Of a stretch of 64,000 bases of DNA, positions 15,650 to 23,922 are shown in pieces (the first letter of the stretch is position 1; every line of letters begins with the position of its first letter). The DNA is from CAIYZT01 sp052387855 (GTDB lineage Bacteria; Pseudomonadota; Alphaproteobacteria; Rhodobacterales; Rhodobacteraceae). Position numbers and translations under genes: made by a program. The stretch is from the NCBI GenBank assembly GCA_052387855.1, contig JBQTIT010000053.1, positions 13,421 to 77,420 on the forward strand. Reading direction: 5' to 3'. The notes under the pieces were generated by a model. The model saw nothing but the letters and a program-made list of their open reading frames with translations. It searched no databases and had not been told where the DNA came from.

Positions 15650-17329
15650 TCAGTGGGCGCGGGCGTGGTCCCAGTCGGACTGCTTGGGCAGCGTCTCGAA
15701 CGTGTGTTCGGGCGGCGGGCAGGGCAGGGTCCATTCCAGCGTGTCGGCGTATTCGTTCCAGTAGTTGTTCTCGGTCACCTTGCGGCCCCACTTGAGCGTG
15801 TAGACCACGACCCCGATGAAGAACACGAAGGAGGCAAAGGACAGGAAGGCGCCGTAGGTCGAGATCTTGTTCCAGTAGGCAAAAGCCTCGGGGTAGTCGA
15901 TGTAGCGGCGCGGCATGCCCTGACGGCCCAGGAAGTGCTGGGGGAAGAAGGTCAGGTTCGAGCCGATGAACATCGCCCAGAAGTGCAGCTTGCCGGCCCA
16001 TTCGGGGTACTGGCGGCCCGACATCTTGCCGATCCAGAAATAGATCCCGGCGAAGATGCCAAAGACGGCGCCCAGCGACATCACATAGTGGAAATGCGCC
16101 ACGACGTAGTAGGTGTCATGATAGGCGCGGTCCACCGGGGCCTGCGACAGCACGATGCCGGTCACGCCGCCGACGGTGAAGAGGAACAGGAACCCCATCG
16201 CCCAGAGCATCGGCGTCTTGAACTCGATCGAGCCGCCCCACATCGTGGCGATCCACGAGAACACCTTGATGCCGGTCGGAACCGCGATCACCATGGTGGC
16301 CAGCATGAAATAGGACTGCTGGGTTAGCGACATGCCGACGGTGTACATGTGGTGCGCCCAGACGACAAAGCCCAGAACGCCGATCGCGACCATGGCATAG
16401 ACCATCGGCAGGTAGCCGAAGATCGGCTTTTTCGAAAAGGTCGAGATGACCTGGCTGATGATGCCAAAGGCCGGGATCACGATGATGTAGACCTCCGGAT
16501 GGCCAAAGAACCACAGGATGTGCTGGTAGAGGACCGGATCGCCGCCGCCCGAAGGCGTGAAGAAGGTGGTGCCAAAGTTGCGGTCGGTCAGCAGCATGGT
16601 GATGGCGCCGGCCAGCACCGGCAGGGCCAGCAGGATCAGCCAGGCGGTGACAAAGATCGACCAGCCAAAGAGCGGCACCTTGTGCAGCGTCATGCCGGGG
16701 GTGCGCATGTTCAGGAAGGTGGTGATCATGTTGATCGCCCCCAGGATCGAGGAGGCGCCCGACAGGTGCACCGCAAAGATCGCCAGGTCCATCGCATAGC
16801 CGCCCTCGGCCGTGGTGGTCAGCGGCGGGTAAAGCACCCAGCCCACGCCCGCGCCCGCGCCCAGATCGCCGCCGCCGCCCGGCGACAGCATCGAGGCGAC
16901 GCCCAGCGACACGCCGGCGACGAACATCCAGAACGACAGGTTGTTCATGCGCGGAAAGGCCATGTCCGGCGCGCCGATCTGAAGCGGCATGAAGTAGTTG
17001 CCGAAACCGCCGAAGAGCGCGGGAATGACCACGAAGAACATCATCAAGACGCCGTGATAGGTGATCAGCACGTTCCACAGGTGCCCGTTCGGGGTGCAGA
17101 CCGCCGAGGCATCGGCGACAAAGCGCGCGCCCTCCTGGCACATGTACTGAACGCCCGGCTCCATCAGCTCAAGGCGCATGTAGACGGTGAAGCACACCGA
17201 AATGAACCCGACGATCCCCCCGACAAAGAGGTAGAGGATTCCGATATCCTTGTGGTTGGTCGACATGAACCAGCGGGTGAAAAATCCGCGCTCGTGGTGG
17301 TCATGGCCATGGATGGCGGCTTCGGCCAT
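15650..17329 (-). CDS. ctaD: Cytochrome c oxidase subunit I, aa3 type
   Basis: Catalytic heme-copper subunit of the proton-pumping terminal oxidase in the inner membrane, 559 residues and twelve helices. Visible landmarks are FMSTNHKDIG at the N-terminus, the heme a ligand region in VLITYHGVLMMFF, the CuB His with cross-linked Tyr in GHPEVYIIVIPAFG, WAHHMYTVGM with the two further CuB His, and the late HFHYVMSLGA with heme ligands. The ATG at 17329 (MAEAAIHGHDH) has GGGAGA upstream; a longer frame to 17389 lacks support. The subunit II/III genes are absent, as for the separately placed ctaD loci of Paracoccus. The cytochrome c-550 gene lies just upstream on the same strand. Confidence 0.96.
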   Translation of the reverse strand: MAEAAIHGHDHHERGFFTRWFMSTNHKDIGILYLFVGGIVGFISVCFTVYMRLELMEPGVQYMCQEGARFVADASAVCTPNGHLWNVLITYHGVLMMFFVVIPALFGGFGNYFMPLQIGAPDMAFPRMNNLSFWMFVAGVSLGVASMLSPGGGGDLGAGAGVGWVLYPPLTTTAEGGYAMDLAIFAVHLSGASSILGAINMITTFLNMRTPGMTLHKVPLFGWSIFVTAWLILLALPVLAGAITMLLTDRNFGTTFFTPSGGGDPVLYQHILWFFGHPEVYIIVIPAFGIISQVISTFSKKPIFGYLPMVYAMVAIGVLGFVVWAHHMYTVGMSLTQQSYFMLATMVIAVPTGIKVFSWIATMWGGSIEFKTPMLWAMGFLFLFTVGGVTGIVLSQAPVDRAYHDTYYVVAHFHYVMSLGAVFGIFAGIYFWIGKMSGRQYPEWAGKLHFWAMFIGSNLTFFPQHFLGRQGMPRRYIDYPEAFAYWNKISTYGAFLSFASFVFFIGVVVYTLKWGRKVTENNYWNEYADTLEWTLPCPPPEHTFETLPKQSDWDHARAH

Positions 17330-17478
17330 TGGCGTCTCCCGTATTCGTTGCGTCACACCTTGCGGGTTTTCCCCAAAGGCTTTGTCCACGTCTTTAGTTT
17401 GGGCGCGCGGTCAGGGCAATCTCAGACTTTGCCCCGAAGTGCATTTTGTGCGCGGCAGAGCGCCGCAACCGCGCGCGG

Positions 17479-17910
17479 CTAGGGCGCCACCGACGCCAGG
17501 TAGGCCGCCACATCCTCGCCGCCGCTCTCCAGACGAAAGGCCATCTTGGAGCGGGCGGCACCATCGCCCGTCATCTGCTTGAGCCAGGCCGAGGGGTCAG
17601 CCAGATAGGCCGCCAGCATCGCCTCGTCCCAGACCAGCCCCAGCGCGCCGGCGGCCAGGATCGAGGGCCCGTATTTGGCCAGATAGGCCGGCTCAGCGCC
17701 GACGGCGCGCCCGATCACGGCGTAAAGGTTGGGGCCGACGCTGCCGCCCTTTTGAATCTCGGTCCCGTCGGGCGCGACGATGGCATGGCAGGCCTTGCAC
17801 TTCTTGAAGACGGATTCGCCGGCGGCCGGATCGCCTGCAAGGGCGCCGGTTGCGGCAAGAAGAAGCGTCAGGCTGGCTGCGACTGCGGGAAAGGGCTTGG
17901 GCTTGGGCAT
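17479..17910 (-). CDS. cycA: Cytochrome c-550-like periplasmic electron carrier
   Basis: A 143-residue precursor with a Sec signal peptide (about residues 1-25, LTLLLAATGALA before the mature GDPAAG). The single heme site is CKACH, followed by the conserved APDGTEIQKGG and GPNLYAVIGR segments. The distal Met ligand is in SKMAF. The pattern closely follows my memory of Paracoccus cytochrome c-550, which carries electrons to the aa3 oxidase or other periplasmic partners. The location next to ctaD supports this. I chose the ATG at 17910 because it starts directly at the signal peptide; an upstream start at 17982 would add an unlikely proline-rich leader. Confidence 0.82.
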   Translation of the reverse strand: MPKPKPFPAVAASLTLLLAATGALAGDPAAGESVFKKCKACHAIVAPDGTEIQKGGSVGPNLYAVIGRAVGAEPAYLAKYGPSILAAGALGLVWDEAMLAAYLADPSAWLKQMTGDGAARSKMAFRLESGGEDVAAYLASVAP

Positions 17911-17953
17911 GGGACCTCTCGGAACGGGGGAAGGGCAGGGCGCGGATGGTGGC

Positions 17954-17982
17954 AGTTTTCCCCCGATCGGCGGAATTGACAA
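17954..17982 (-). promoter_or_regulatory. Possible promoter for the cytochrome c gene
   Basis: Read on the minus strand, TTGTCA (17982-17977) and AAAACT (17959-17954) are 17 bases apart and about 44 bases upstream of the cytochrome c start. The -10 match is weak. Confidence 0.35.
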
Positions 17983-18015
17983 GCGCCGCGATTCTGCCGG
18001 CCCGTGCGCGCGCGC

Positions 18016-18687
18016 TCAGCCGGGCCGGGCGCAGTCCGGCGCGGCGAGGGCGGCATCAAAGGTCGCGCGCAGCGCCGCGTCCAGATCGGCCATGCCGACA
18101 GGCAGGCCCAGGTCGACCAGGCTGGTGACCCCGTGGCCCCGGATGCCGCAGGGCACGATGCCGGAAAAATGCGACAGGTCCGGCTCGACATTGATCGAGA
18201 TGCCGTGAAAGCTGGTCCAGCGGCGCAGCTTGATGCCGATGGCGGCGATCTTGTCCTCGGCCATGGCGCCGTCCGGGCCGCGCGGGCGGTCGGGCCGGCT
18301 GACCCAGACCCCGACGCGCCCGGGCCGGATCTCGCCCCGCACGTTGAAGCTGGCCAGCGCCGCGATCACCCAGTTTTCAAGCTGGCGCACGAAGCAGCGC
18401 ACATCGCCGCCACGCGCCTTGACGTCGAGCATGGTGTAGATCACCCGCTGGCCCGGCCCGTGATAGGTGTACTGCCCCCCCCGGCCCACCGGATAGACCG
18501 GAAAGCGGCCGGGCTCGATCAGATCTTCGGGCCGGGCCGAGGTGCCGGCGGTATAAAGGGGCGGGTGTTCGAGCAGCCAGATCGCCTCGTCCGCGCGGCC
18601 CTCGTTCATGGCGCCGACATGGGCCTCCATCGCGGCGAGCGTCTCGGGGTAGGGGGCAAGCCCCGAAAGGTGCGTCCAGTCAACCAT
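18016..18687 (-). CDS. lipB: Octanoyltransferase
   Basis: Transfers octanoyl from acyl carrier protein to the lipoyl domains of 2-oxoacid dehydrogenases and the glycine cleavage H protein, the first step of lipoate assembly. It has 223 residues. Family motifs are LLEHPPLYTAGTSA (about 40-53), GRGGQYTYHGPGQRVIY (about 70-86), the Lys in KIAAIGIKLRRW and the catalytic Cys in GIVPCGIRGHGVTSL. Length and motif order are normal. The partner lipA is not in the window. Confidence 0.95.
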   Translation of the reverse strand: MVDWTHLSGLAPYPETLAAMEAHVGAMNEGRADEAIWLLEHPPLYTAGTSARPEDLIEPGRFPVYPVGRGGQYTYHGPGQRVIYTMLDVKARGGDVRCFVRQLENWVIAALASFNVRGEIRPGRVGVWVSRPDRPRGPDGAMAEDKIAAIGIKLRRWTSFHGISINVEPDLSHFSGIVPCGIRGHGVTSLVDLGLPVGMADLDAALRATFDAALAAPDCARPG

Positions 18688-18823
18688 CGTGTTCCTCGGG
18701 CCGGCCGCCCGGCAGGGGGCGGGGCCGCGCGCTTGCGGCCCTTCCGGTCAGCGTGGTTATAGGGCCTGGATCGGCCCGGGGACAGACCCTGCCGCCCTAG
18801 GTGGCGTCAATCCTGCGCCCCGG

Positions 18824-19680
18824 TCAAAGCACGGATTGCCCGATGTCTGCGGCCCCGGCCTTGGTCGCCTGCCGTCCCTTGCCCGGCTGGTCCCCGGCCA
18901 CCGGAAGGGCAAAGAGGCCGGCCGCCTCCACCGCCTTGAGATTAGCGCGCGAGACGGGAATCTGCGTCCCGTTCGACATCTGCAGCACCGCCTGGTCGGC
19001 CGTCCGCCGCCCGCCGGTGACCTGGCCCATCGCCACCCAATGCGAGCGGTGGACCTGCATCCCCTCGACCGGGTCCACCTCGGCGATCGCATCGGACAGG
19101 CGCATCAACAGATCGTGCATGCCCGCCGTGGTGCTGACCGAGACATAGTGATCCTTGACCGAAAGGCAGATCAGATCGCCGCGCAGGTCCTCGGGCAATC
19201 TCTCCAGCAGGCGGGGCGGGGGCGGGGGGCCTGGGGTCCGGGCGGCGGGTCCTTGCGCTGGTGCTCGATCACCTCGCGCGTGCCCTCGATCAAGAAGCAC
19301 ATCAGAAAGAGCAGCGGCACCTCGGTGCCGGCGTTGGCCGGGCGAGCAAAGCTGAAGTCGAGCACGGAATGCAGCGCCATCAGCACGAGCCAGACCAGCA
19401 GGGCCGACGCCAGCGAGATCATGGGCAGGCGCAGCCACAAGGTGCGCCCCGCCATCAGCCCGCCGACCAGGGCCGAGCCGGCGGCGCCGGCCAGAAAGGT
19501 CAGCGGCACGACGGCGCCCCAATAGGCCAGGCGGCCGGGCAGGCTGAGCGAGAGGATGGTGCCAAAGGGACCCGACAGCGCCAGAATCAGCGCGACCGAG
19601 GTCAGCACCGCCAGGGTGGTTGGCCCGCGGATCTGGTCGCGCACTTGGCGAAGCGTGGAATGCAGGAAGGAATTTCTCAC
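18824..19680 (-). pseudogene. LytTR-domain membrane regulator, split by a one-base frameshift
   Basis: The first part (19680 to about 19225) encodes about 150 residues with four hydrophobic helices (for example TLAVLTSVALILALSGPFG), ending at FLIEGTREVIEHQRKDP. The second part, in another frame, encodes a complete LytTR DNA-binding domain: LPEDLRGDLICLSVKDHY, VHRSHWVAMGQV and IPVSRANLKAVE. The frames meet in a C-rich tract (G6 on the plus strand at 19224-19229). One extra base there would give an uninterrupted protein of about 285 residues. Membrane LytTR regulators of this shape are common in Rhodobacteraceae. It could be a sequencing error, a real mutation or slippage; the sequence cannot decide. 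Confidence 0.75.
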
Positions 19681-19980
19681 GAAACATCCAGCGGTTGCAT
19701 GGCGAGCAGGGGTGAATTGGTCAAGGTTGCCTGCTGGCTAGCATGATTCGCAGCCCTGGGGGAACACCTTGCGGTCAAAGTTTGACGGTCTGGTCGAAAT
19801 TCGGCCACCTTTCGCCGCGCCGGGGTGGCGCCGCCGGCGCCCGGGGCTTTGGCAGGGGCCCGCGCCCGCGCCGCGGCGCGCCGGGCGGGCGGCCCGGCAA
19901 AAAGGCGCGAGCGCGGCTTTTTTGCCCCTTTCCTTTGCAGCCGGCCTTCGCTAAACACCGCGCACCCTGGCCGGATCCGT
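19681..19980. other. Intergenic stretch upstream of tRNA-Leu
   Basis: 300 bases with no convincing gene. It is very GC-rich in the middle (19800-19920) with simple GCC/GGC runs and less so at the flanks. It must hold the tRNA-Leu promoter and the LytTR gene promoter, but I see no clear pair of consensus boxes. Confidence 0.5.
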
Positions 19981-20067
19981 GCGGATGTGGCGGAATTGGT
20001 AGACGCGCAGCGTTGAGGTCGCTGTTCCTTAACCGGAGTGAAAGTTCGAGTCTTTTCATCCGCACCA
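19981..20067 (+). tRNA. tRNA-Leu (anticodon GAG)
   Basis: An 87-base class II tRNA. The acceptor stem GCGGATG (19981-19987) pairs with CATCCGC (20057-20063), followed by ACCA including an encoded CCA. The anticodon stem CAGCG / CGCTG holds the loop TTGAGGT, giving anticodon GAG for CUC and CUU. A long variable arm and a GTTCGAGTC T-loop follow. Confidence 0.95.
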
Positions 20068-20190
20068 ATCCAGCCAGGTTTTTCCCTTTCGGGGCCCCGC
20101 CGCCCACCGCCCTTTCCCGTCATTGACCGCCTGATACCGGCCCCGCCTTGCGAGGCAACTACGGGCTGTGGTGCCGCTCTTGCATGAAAT

Positions 20191-20219
20191 CCGGTTATGG
20201 CGCAAAGTTCCATAACTGG
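20191..20219. promoter_or_regulatory. Inverted repeat upstream of the first ABC operon
   Basis: CCGGTTATGG (20191-20200) and CCATAACTGG (20210-20219) form 10-base arms with one mismatch around a nine-base spacer. It lies 140-170 bases before the ABC ATPase start in an otherwise gene-free interval (20068-20359). A regulator-binding site is likely; the regulator is not known. Confidence 0.5.
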
Positions 20220-20359
20220 TCGCAATAGCGCCTGTCGCCCCGCCTGAGCGCTCTATTCCCTTGGGGAGGCGATCAGGACTTGCCCGGGCCGGCGGCTTTC
20301 GTTTGGCCTGACAAGGATCAAGGGCGGCACACCGTCCTGCAAGGGGGAGATTTCGACGG

Positions 20360-21457
20360 ATGGCCAGCCCTCAGGAGGCTTTCGTTGCCTTTGACCGTGT
20401 TCAGAAAAGCTATGACGGGGTTGCGCTTGTCGTAAAGGACCTGAACCTTTCGATCGCAAAGGGCGAATTCCTGACCATGCTCGGGCCCTCGGGGTCGGGA
20501 AAGACCACTTGCCTGATGATGCTGGCCGGATTCGAGACGGCCACCAACGGGCAGATCCTGCTGGACGGCGTGAACATCAACCGCACCCCGCCGCACAAGC
20601 GCGGCATCGGCATGGTGTTTCAGAACTACGCGCTCTTTCCGCACATGACCGTGGCCGAGAATCTGGCCTTTCCGCTTGAGGTGCGCGGCATGGCAAGGGC
20701 CGACCGCGAGGCCAAGATCAAGCGCGCGCTGGACATGGTGCAGATGGGGGCCTTTGCCAGCCGCCGCCCGGCGCAGCTTTCGGGCGGCCAGCAGCAGCGC
20801 ATCGCGCTGGCCCGGGCGCTGGTGTTCGATCCGGCGCTGGTACTGATGGACGAGCCGCTGGGCGCGCTGGACAAGCAGCTTCGCGAGCATATGCAGTTTG
20901 AAATCAAGCACTTGCACGACAGTCTTGGCATCACGGTCGTCTATGTCACCCATGACCAGGGCGAAGCGCTGACCATGTCCGACCGCATCGCGGTGTTCAA
21001 CGACGGCCGCATCCAGCAGCTTGCATCGCCGGCCGATCTGTACGAGCGGCCCGAGAATTCCTTTGTCGCGCAGTTCATCGGCGAGAACAACAAGCTGATG
21101 GGCACGATCGAGGAGCTGACCGGCGACAAGGCGCTGGTGCGGCTGGCCACGGGCGAGCTGATCGACGCAACCCCGGTGAACGTTCGCGAAAAGGGCGGCC
21201 GGACGCTGGTCTCGATCCGCCCCGAGCGGGTGGAGTTCAAGCCCGAGATGATGCCCCCCGGCGCCCACACCATCGAGGCGGTGGTGCTGGAGGTGATCTA
21301 CATGGGCGACATCCTGCGCGCGCGCCTGCGGGTGGCGGGATCGGATGACTTCGTGATGAAGATGCGAAACACGCTCGGGCAGACCCGCCTGAGCCCCTCA
21401 CAGCGGATCAAGGTCGGCTGGCATCCCCAGGATGCCCGCGCGCTTGAGCCGATGTAG
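20360..21457 (+). CDS. ABC transporter ATPase, spermidine/putrescine type (PotA-like)
   Basis: A 365-residue cytoplasmic ATPase of a PotABCD-type importer. Walker A is LGPSGSGKTTCLMML (about 43-57), the signature LSGGQQQRIALARAL (about 139-153), Walker B VLMDEPLGALD and the H-loop VTHDQGEAL. The C-terminal 110 residues form a TOBE domain (SIRPERVEF). It is first of five same-strand genes with the binding protein, two permeases and a ureohydrolase. The substrate is inferred to be a polyamine, guanidino compound or similar cation. Ribosome site GGGGGAGA precedes the start. Confidence 0.9.
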   Translation: MASPQEAFVAFDRVQKSYDGVALVVKDLNLSIAKGEFLTMLGPSGSGKTTCLMMLAGFETATNGQILLDGVNINRTPPHKRGIGMVFQNYALFPHMTVAENLAFPLEVRGMARADREAKIKRALDMVQMGAFASRRPAQLSGGQQQRIALARALVFDPALVLMDEPLGALDKQLREHMQFEIKHLHDSLGITVVYVTHDQGEALTMSDRIAVFNDGRIQQLASPADLYERPENSFVAQFIGENNKLMGTIEELTGDKALVRLATGELIDATPVNVREKGGRTLVSIRPERVEFKPEMMPPGAHTIEAVVLEVIYMGDILRARLRVAGSDDFVMKMRNTLGQTRLSPSQRIKVGWHPQDARALEPM

Positions 21458-21525
21458 GCCAACCGGCCACCGCCCGTTCTGCAGAGGGGCGGGACGACTT
21501 TCTGCCAACCAACTGGGAGCTGACA

Positions 21526-22593
21526 ATGAAGAAACTTCTTGTTCTGACGACCGCGCTGACCAGCCTTGCCTTTGCGGCAAGCGCCGACGTCACCGTGATG
21601 TCCTGGGGCGGTGCCTATGGCGCGGCCCAGACCGAGGCGCATGTAAAGCCGTGGATGGCCGCCACCGGCAACGCGGCGGTCATGCTGGACAGCGACAACC
21701 CCGCCCCGGCCGTCAAGGCCATGGTCGAGGCCGGCAATGTCACCGTCGACGTCGCCTCGCTTGAAATCGCCGACGCGATCCGGCTGTGCGACGAGGGCGT
21801 GCTTGAGCCGATCGACGCCGCCTCGCTGCCGCCGGCGCCCGACGGCACCCCCGCGACCGATGACTTCCTGCCCGGCGCGGTCACCGAATGCGGCGTGTCG
21901 ACCGACATCTGGTCGAACGTCTTTGCCTATGACACCACCAAGTTCCCCGAGGGCCCGACGCTGGCTTCGGACTTCTTCGACCTGGAGAAGTTCCCGGGCA
22001 AGCGCGGTCTTCGCAAGGGCGCCAAGGCGGTTCTGGAATTCGCCCTGATGGGTGACGGCGTTCCGGCGGCCGAGGTCTATGCCGTTCTGGCCACTCCCGA
22101 AGGCGTGGACCGCGCCTTTGCCAAGCTCGACAGCATCAAGGACAGCGTTGTCTGGTGGGAAGCCGGCAGCCAGGCGCCGCAGCTTCTGGCCGACGGCGAA
22201 GTGTCGATGACCACCGCCTACAACGGCCGCATCTTTGCCGCCGCCGTGGGCGAGGGCAAGCCGTTCAAGATCGTCTGGGACGGCCAGCTTTACGAGAACG
22301 AGATGTACGTCGTGCCGATGGGCGCGCCGAACAAGGACCTGGCGATGGACTTCATCCGCTACGCCACCTCGACCGACGGTCTGCGCGCGCAGGCGCAGCA
22401 GATCTCCTACGGTCCGGCCCGCAAGTCGTCGATGGCGACCGAGCTGATCTTCAAGGACGGCGTGACCGTGATGGCGCCGCACCTGCCGACCGCGCCGGAG
22501 AACCTGGGCAACGCGCTGGAATCCTCGTCCGCCTTCTGGGTCGACTACGATTCGGAGCTGAACGAGCGCTTCCAGGCCTGGCTGTCGCAGTAA
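21526..22593 (+). CDS. ABC transporter substrate-binding protein (PotD-like)
   Basis: A 355-residue periplasmic protein. A Sec signal (MKKLLVLTTALTSLAFAASA, about 1-20) is followed by VTVMSWGGAYGAAQTEAHVKP, the usual start of extracellular solute-binding family 1/PotD members. It also has SFVVWWE-like hinge text (DSVVWWEAGSQAPQ) and a C-terminal FQAWLSQ helix. The strong AACTGGGAGCTGACA leader gives a good ribosome site. It lies 68 bases after the ATPase gene. A 12-bp hairpin directly after the stop probably protects this part of the transcript. Confidence 0.9.
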   Translation: MKKLLVLTTALTSLAFAASADVTVMSWGGAYGAAQTEAHVKPWMAATGNAAVMLDSDNPAPAVKAMVEAGNVTVDVASLEIADAIRLCDEGVLEPIDAASLPPAPDGTPATDDFLPGAVTECGVSTDIWSNVFAYDTTKFPEGPTLASDFFDLEKFPGKRGLRKGAKAVLEFALMGDGVPAAEVYAVLATPEGVDRAFAKLDSIKDSVVWWEAGSQAPQLLADGEVSMTTAYNGRIFAAAVGEGKPFKIVWDGQLYENEMYVVPMGAPNKDLAMDFIRYATSTDGLRAQAQQISYGPARKSSMATELIFKDGVTVMAPHLPTAPENLGNALESSSAFWVDYDSELNERFQAWLSQ

Positions 22594-22611
22594 ACGGGCA
22601 TCCGCCCGAAC

Positions 22612-22638
22612 CCGGGCGCGGAGGGTCTCCGCGCCCGG
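22612..22638 (+). terminator. Hairpin between binding-protein and permease genes
   Basis: A perfect 12-bp stem CCGGGCGCGGAG / CTCCGCGCCCGG with a GGT loop, 18 bases after the binding-protein stop. There is no T-run. Hairpins here commonly stabilise the upstream mRNA or partly attenuate the permease genes, giving more binding protein than permease. Confidence 0.6.
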
Positions 22639-22658
22639 ACCAACCCAAGGGATACGGC

Positions 22659-23912
22659 ATGAGCGAGGCCACGACGCCCCTATTGACCACGGCAGACGGC
22701 CGCCCGCTGAAAGAGGCGCTGGCCGCCGCGCAGGCGCGCGCGCGGCGCCGGGCGCTGTTTCTGGTCCTGCCGCTGCTGGCCTTTGTGCTGCTGACCTTTC
22801 TCATCCCCATCGGCTACATGCTGAAACGCTCGGTCGAGCATGACGGCTTTTCGCGCTCGTCGCCGACCCTGACCGAATGGTTCGCCGCCAACCCCGATTT
22901 CGACCATACCAACCCGCCCGAAGAGGCCTTTGCCGCCCTGGTGCGGGATCTGGCCGAGATGCAGGCGACCAAGAACACCGGCATGGCCGGCACCCGGCTG
23001 AATTACACGGTCTCGGGCTCGATCAGCCTGTTCAAGGCCGGGGCGCGGGCCGCCGCCGAGATGGCCCCGCCCTACAAGCAGGCGCTGCTGGCGCTTGACC
23101 CCGAATGGGGCCGCCCCGAGCTGTGGTGGGGGATGGAGGCGGCGACCTCGAAATACACCGCCGATTTCTACCAGGTCGCGCTGGACCGCAAGCTGGGTGC
23201 CGAGGGCTGGACGCGCGGCGAGGACAACCAGCGCATCTATCTCTACCTCTTCTTCAAGACCTTCCTGGTCTCGGCGATCATCACCGCGATCTGTCTGGTC
23301 CTGGCCTTTCCGGTGGCGCACCTGCTGGCGGTGCTGCCGATGGCGCGCGCCTCGATGCTGATGATCCTTGTTCTGCTGCCGTTCTGGACCTCGCTTCTGG
23401 TGCGCACGACAAGCTGGATCGTGCTGCTCCAGGAACAGGGCGTGGCCAATTCGCTGCTGGTCTGGATGGGGCTGGTCGCCGACGACAACCGCCTGTCGAT
23501 GATGTACAACATGACCGGCACCATCGTGGCCATGACCCATGTGCTGTTGCCGTTCATGATCCTGCCGCTTTATTCGGTGATGCGGGTGATCCCGCCCAGC
23601 TATGCCCGCGCGGCCCGCAGCCTTGGCGCGACCTCGTGGACCACGTTCCGGCGCATCTATCTGCCCCAGACCCTGCCCGGTATCGCGGCAGGCTCGCTTT
23701 TGGTGTTCATCCTGGCGGTGGGCTACTACATCACCCCCGCCCTGGTCGGCGGGGCCGAGGGGCAGCTTATCTCGAACATCATCAGCTTTCACATGTCCAA
23801 GTCGAACTGGTCGATGGCGGCGGCGCTGGCCGCGATGCTGCTGGCGGCGATCCTGGTGCTTTACTGGCTTTATGACCGGCTGATCGGCATCGACCGGCTG
23901 AAACTCGGCTAA
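22659..23912 (+). CDS. ABC transporter permease (PotB-like) with large periplasmic insert
   Basis: A 417-residue inner-membrane permease, longer than the usual 280-320. The first helix (FLVLPLLAFVLLTFLIPIGY, about 28-47) is followed by some 140 hydrophilic residues before the remaining helices. That insert likely faces the periplasm. The cytoplasmic coupling (EAA) loop ARAARSLGATSWTTFRRIYL is present. The ATG at 22659 follows CCAAGGGATACGGC; longer upstream frames overlap the binding-protein gene out of phase and are not real. It ends 10 bases before the partner permease. Confidence 0.88.
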   Translation: MSEATTPLLTTADGRPLKEALAAAQARARRRALFLVLPLLAFVLLTFLIPIGYMLKRSVEHDGFSRSSPTLTEWFAANPDFDHTNPPEEAFAALVRDLAEMQATKNTGMAGTRLNYTVSGSISLFKAGARAAAEMAPPYKQALLALDPEWGRPELWWGMEAATSKYTADFYQVALDRKLGAEGWTRGEDNQRIYLYLFFKTFLVSAIITAICLVLAFPVAHLLAVLPMARASMLMILVLLPFWTSLLVRTTSWIVLLQEQGVANSLLVWMGLVADDNRLSMMYNMTGTIVAMTHVLLPFMILPLYSVMRVIPPSYARAARSLGATSWTTFRRIYLPQTLPGIAAGSLLVFILAVGYYITPALVGGAEGQLISNIISFHMSKSNWSMAAALAAMLLAAILVLYWLYDRLIGIDRLKLG

Positions 23913-23922
23913 GGAGGCAGAC

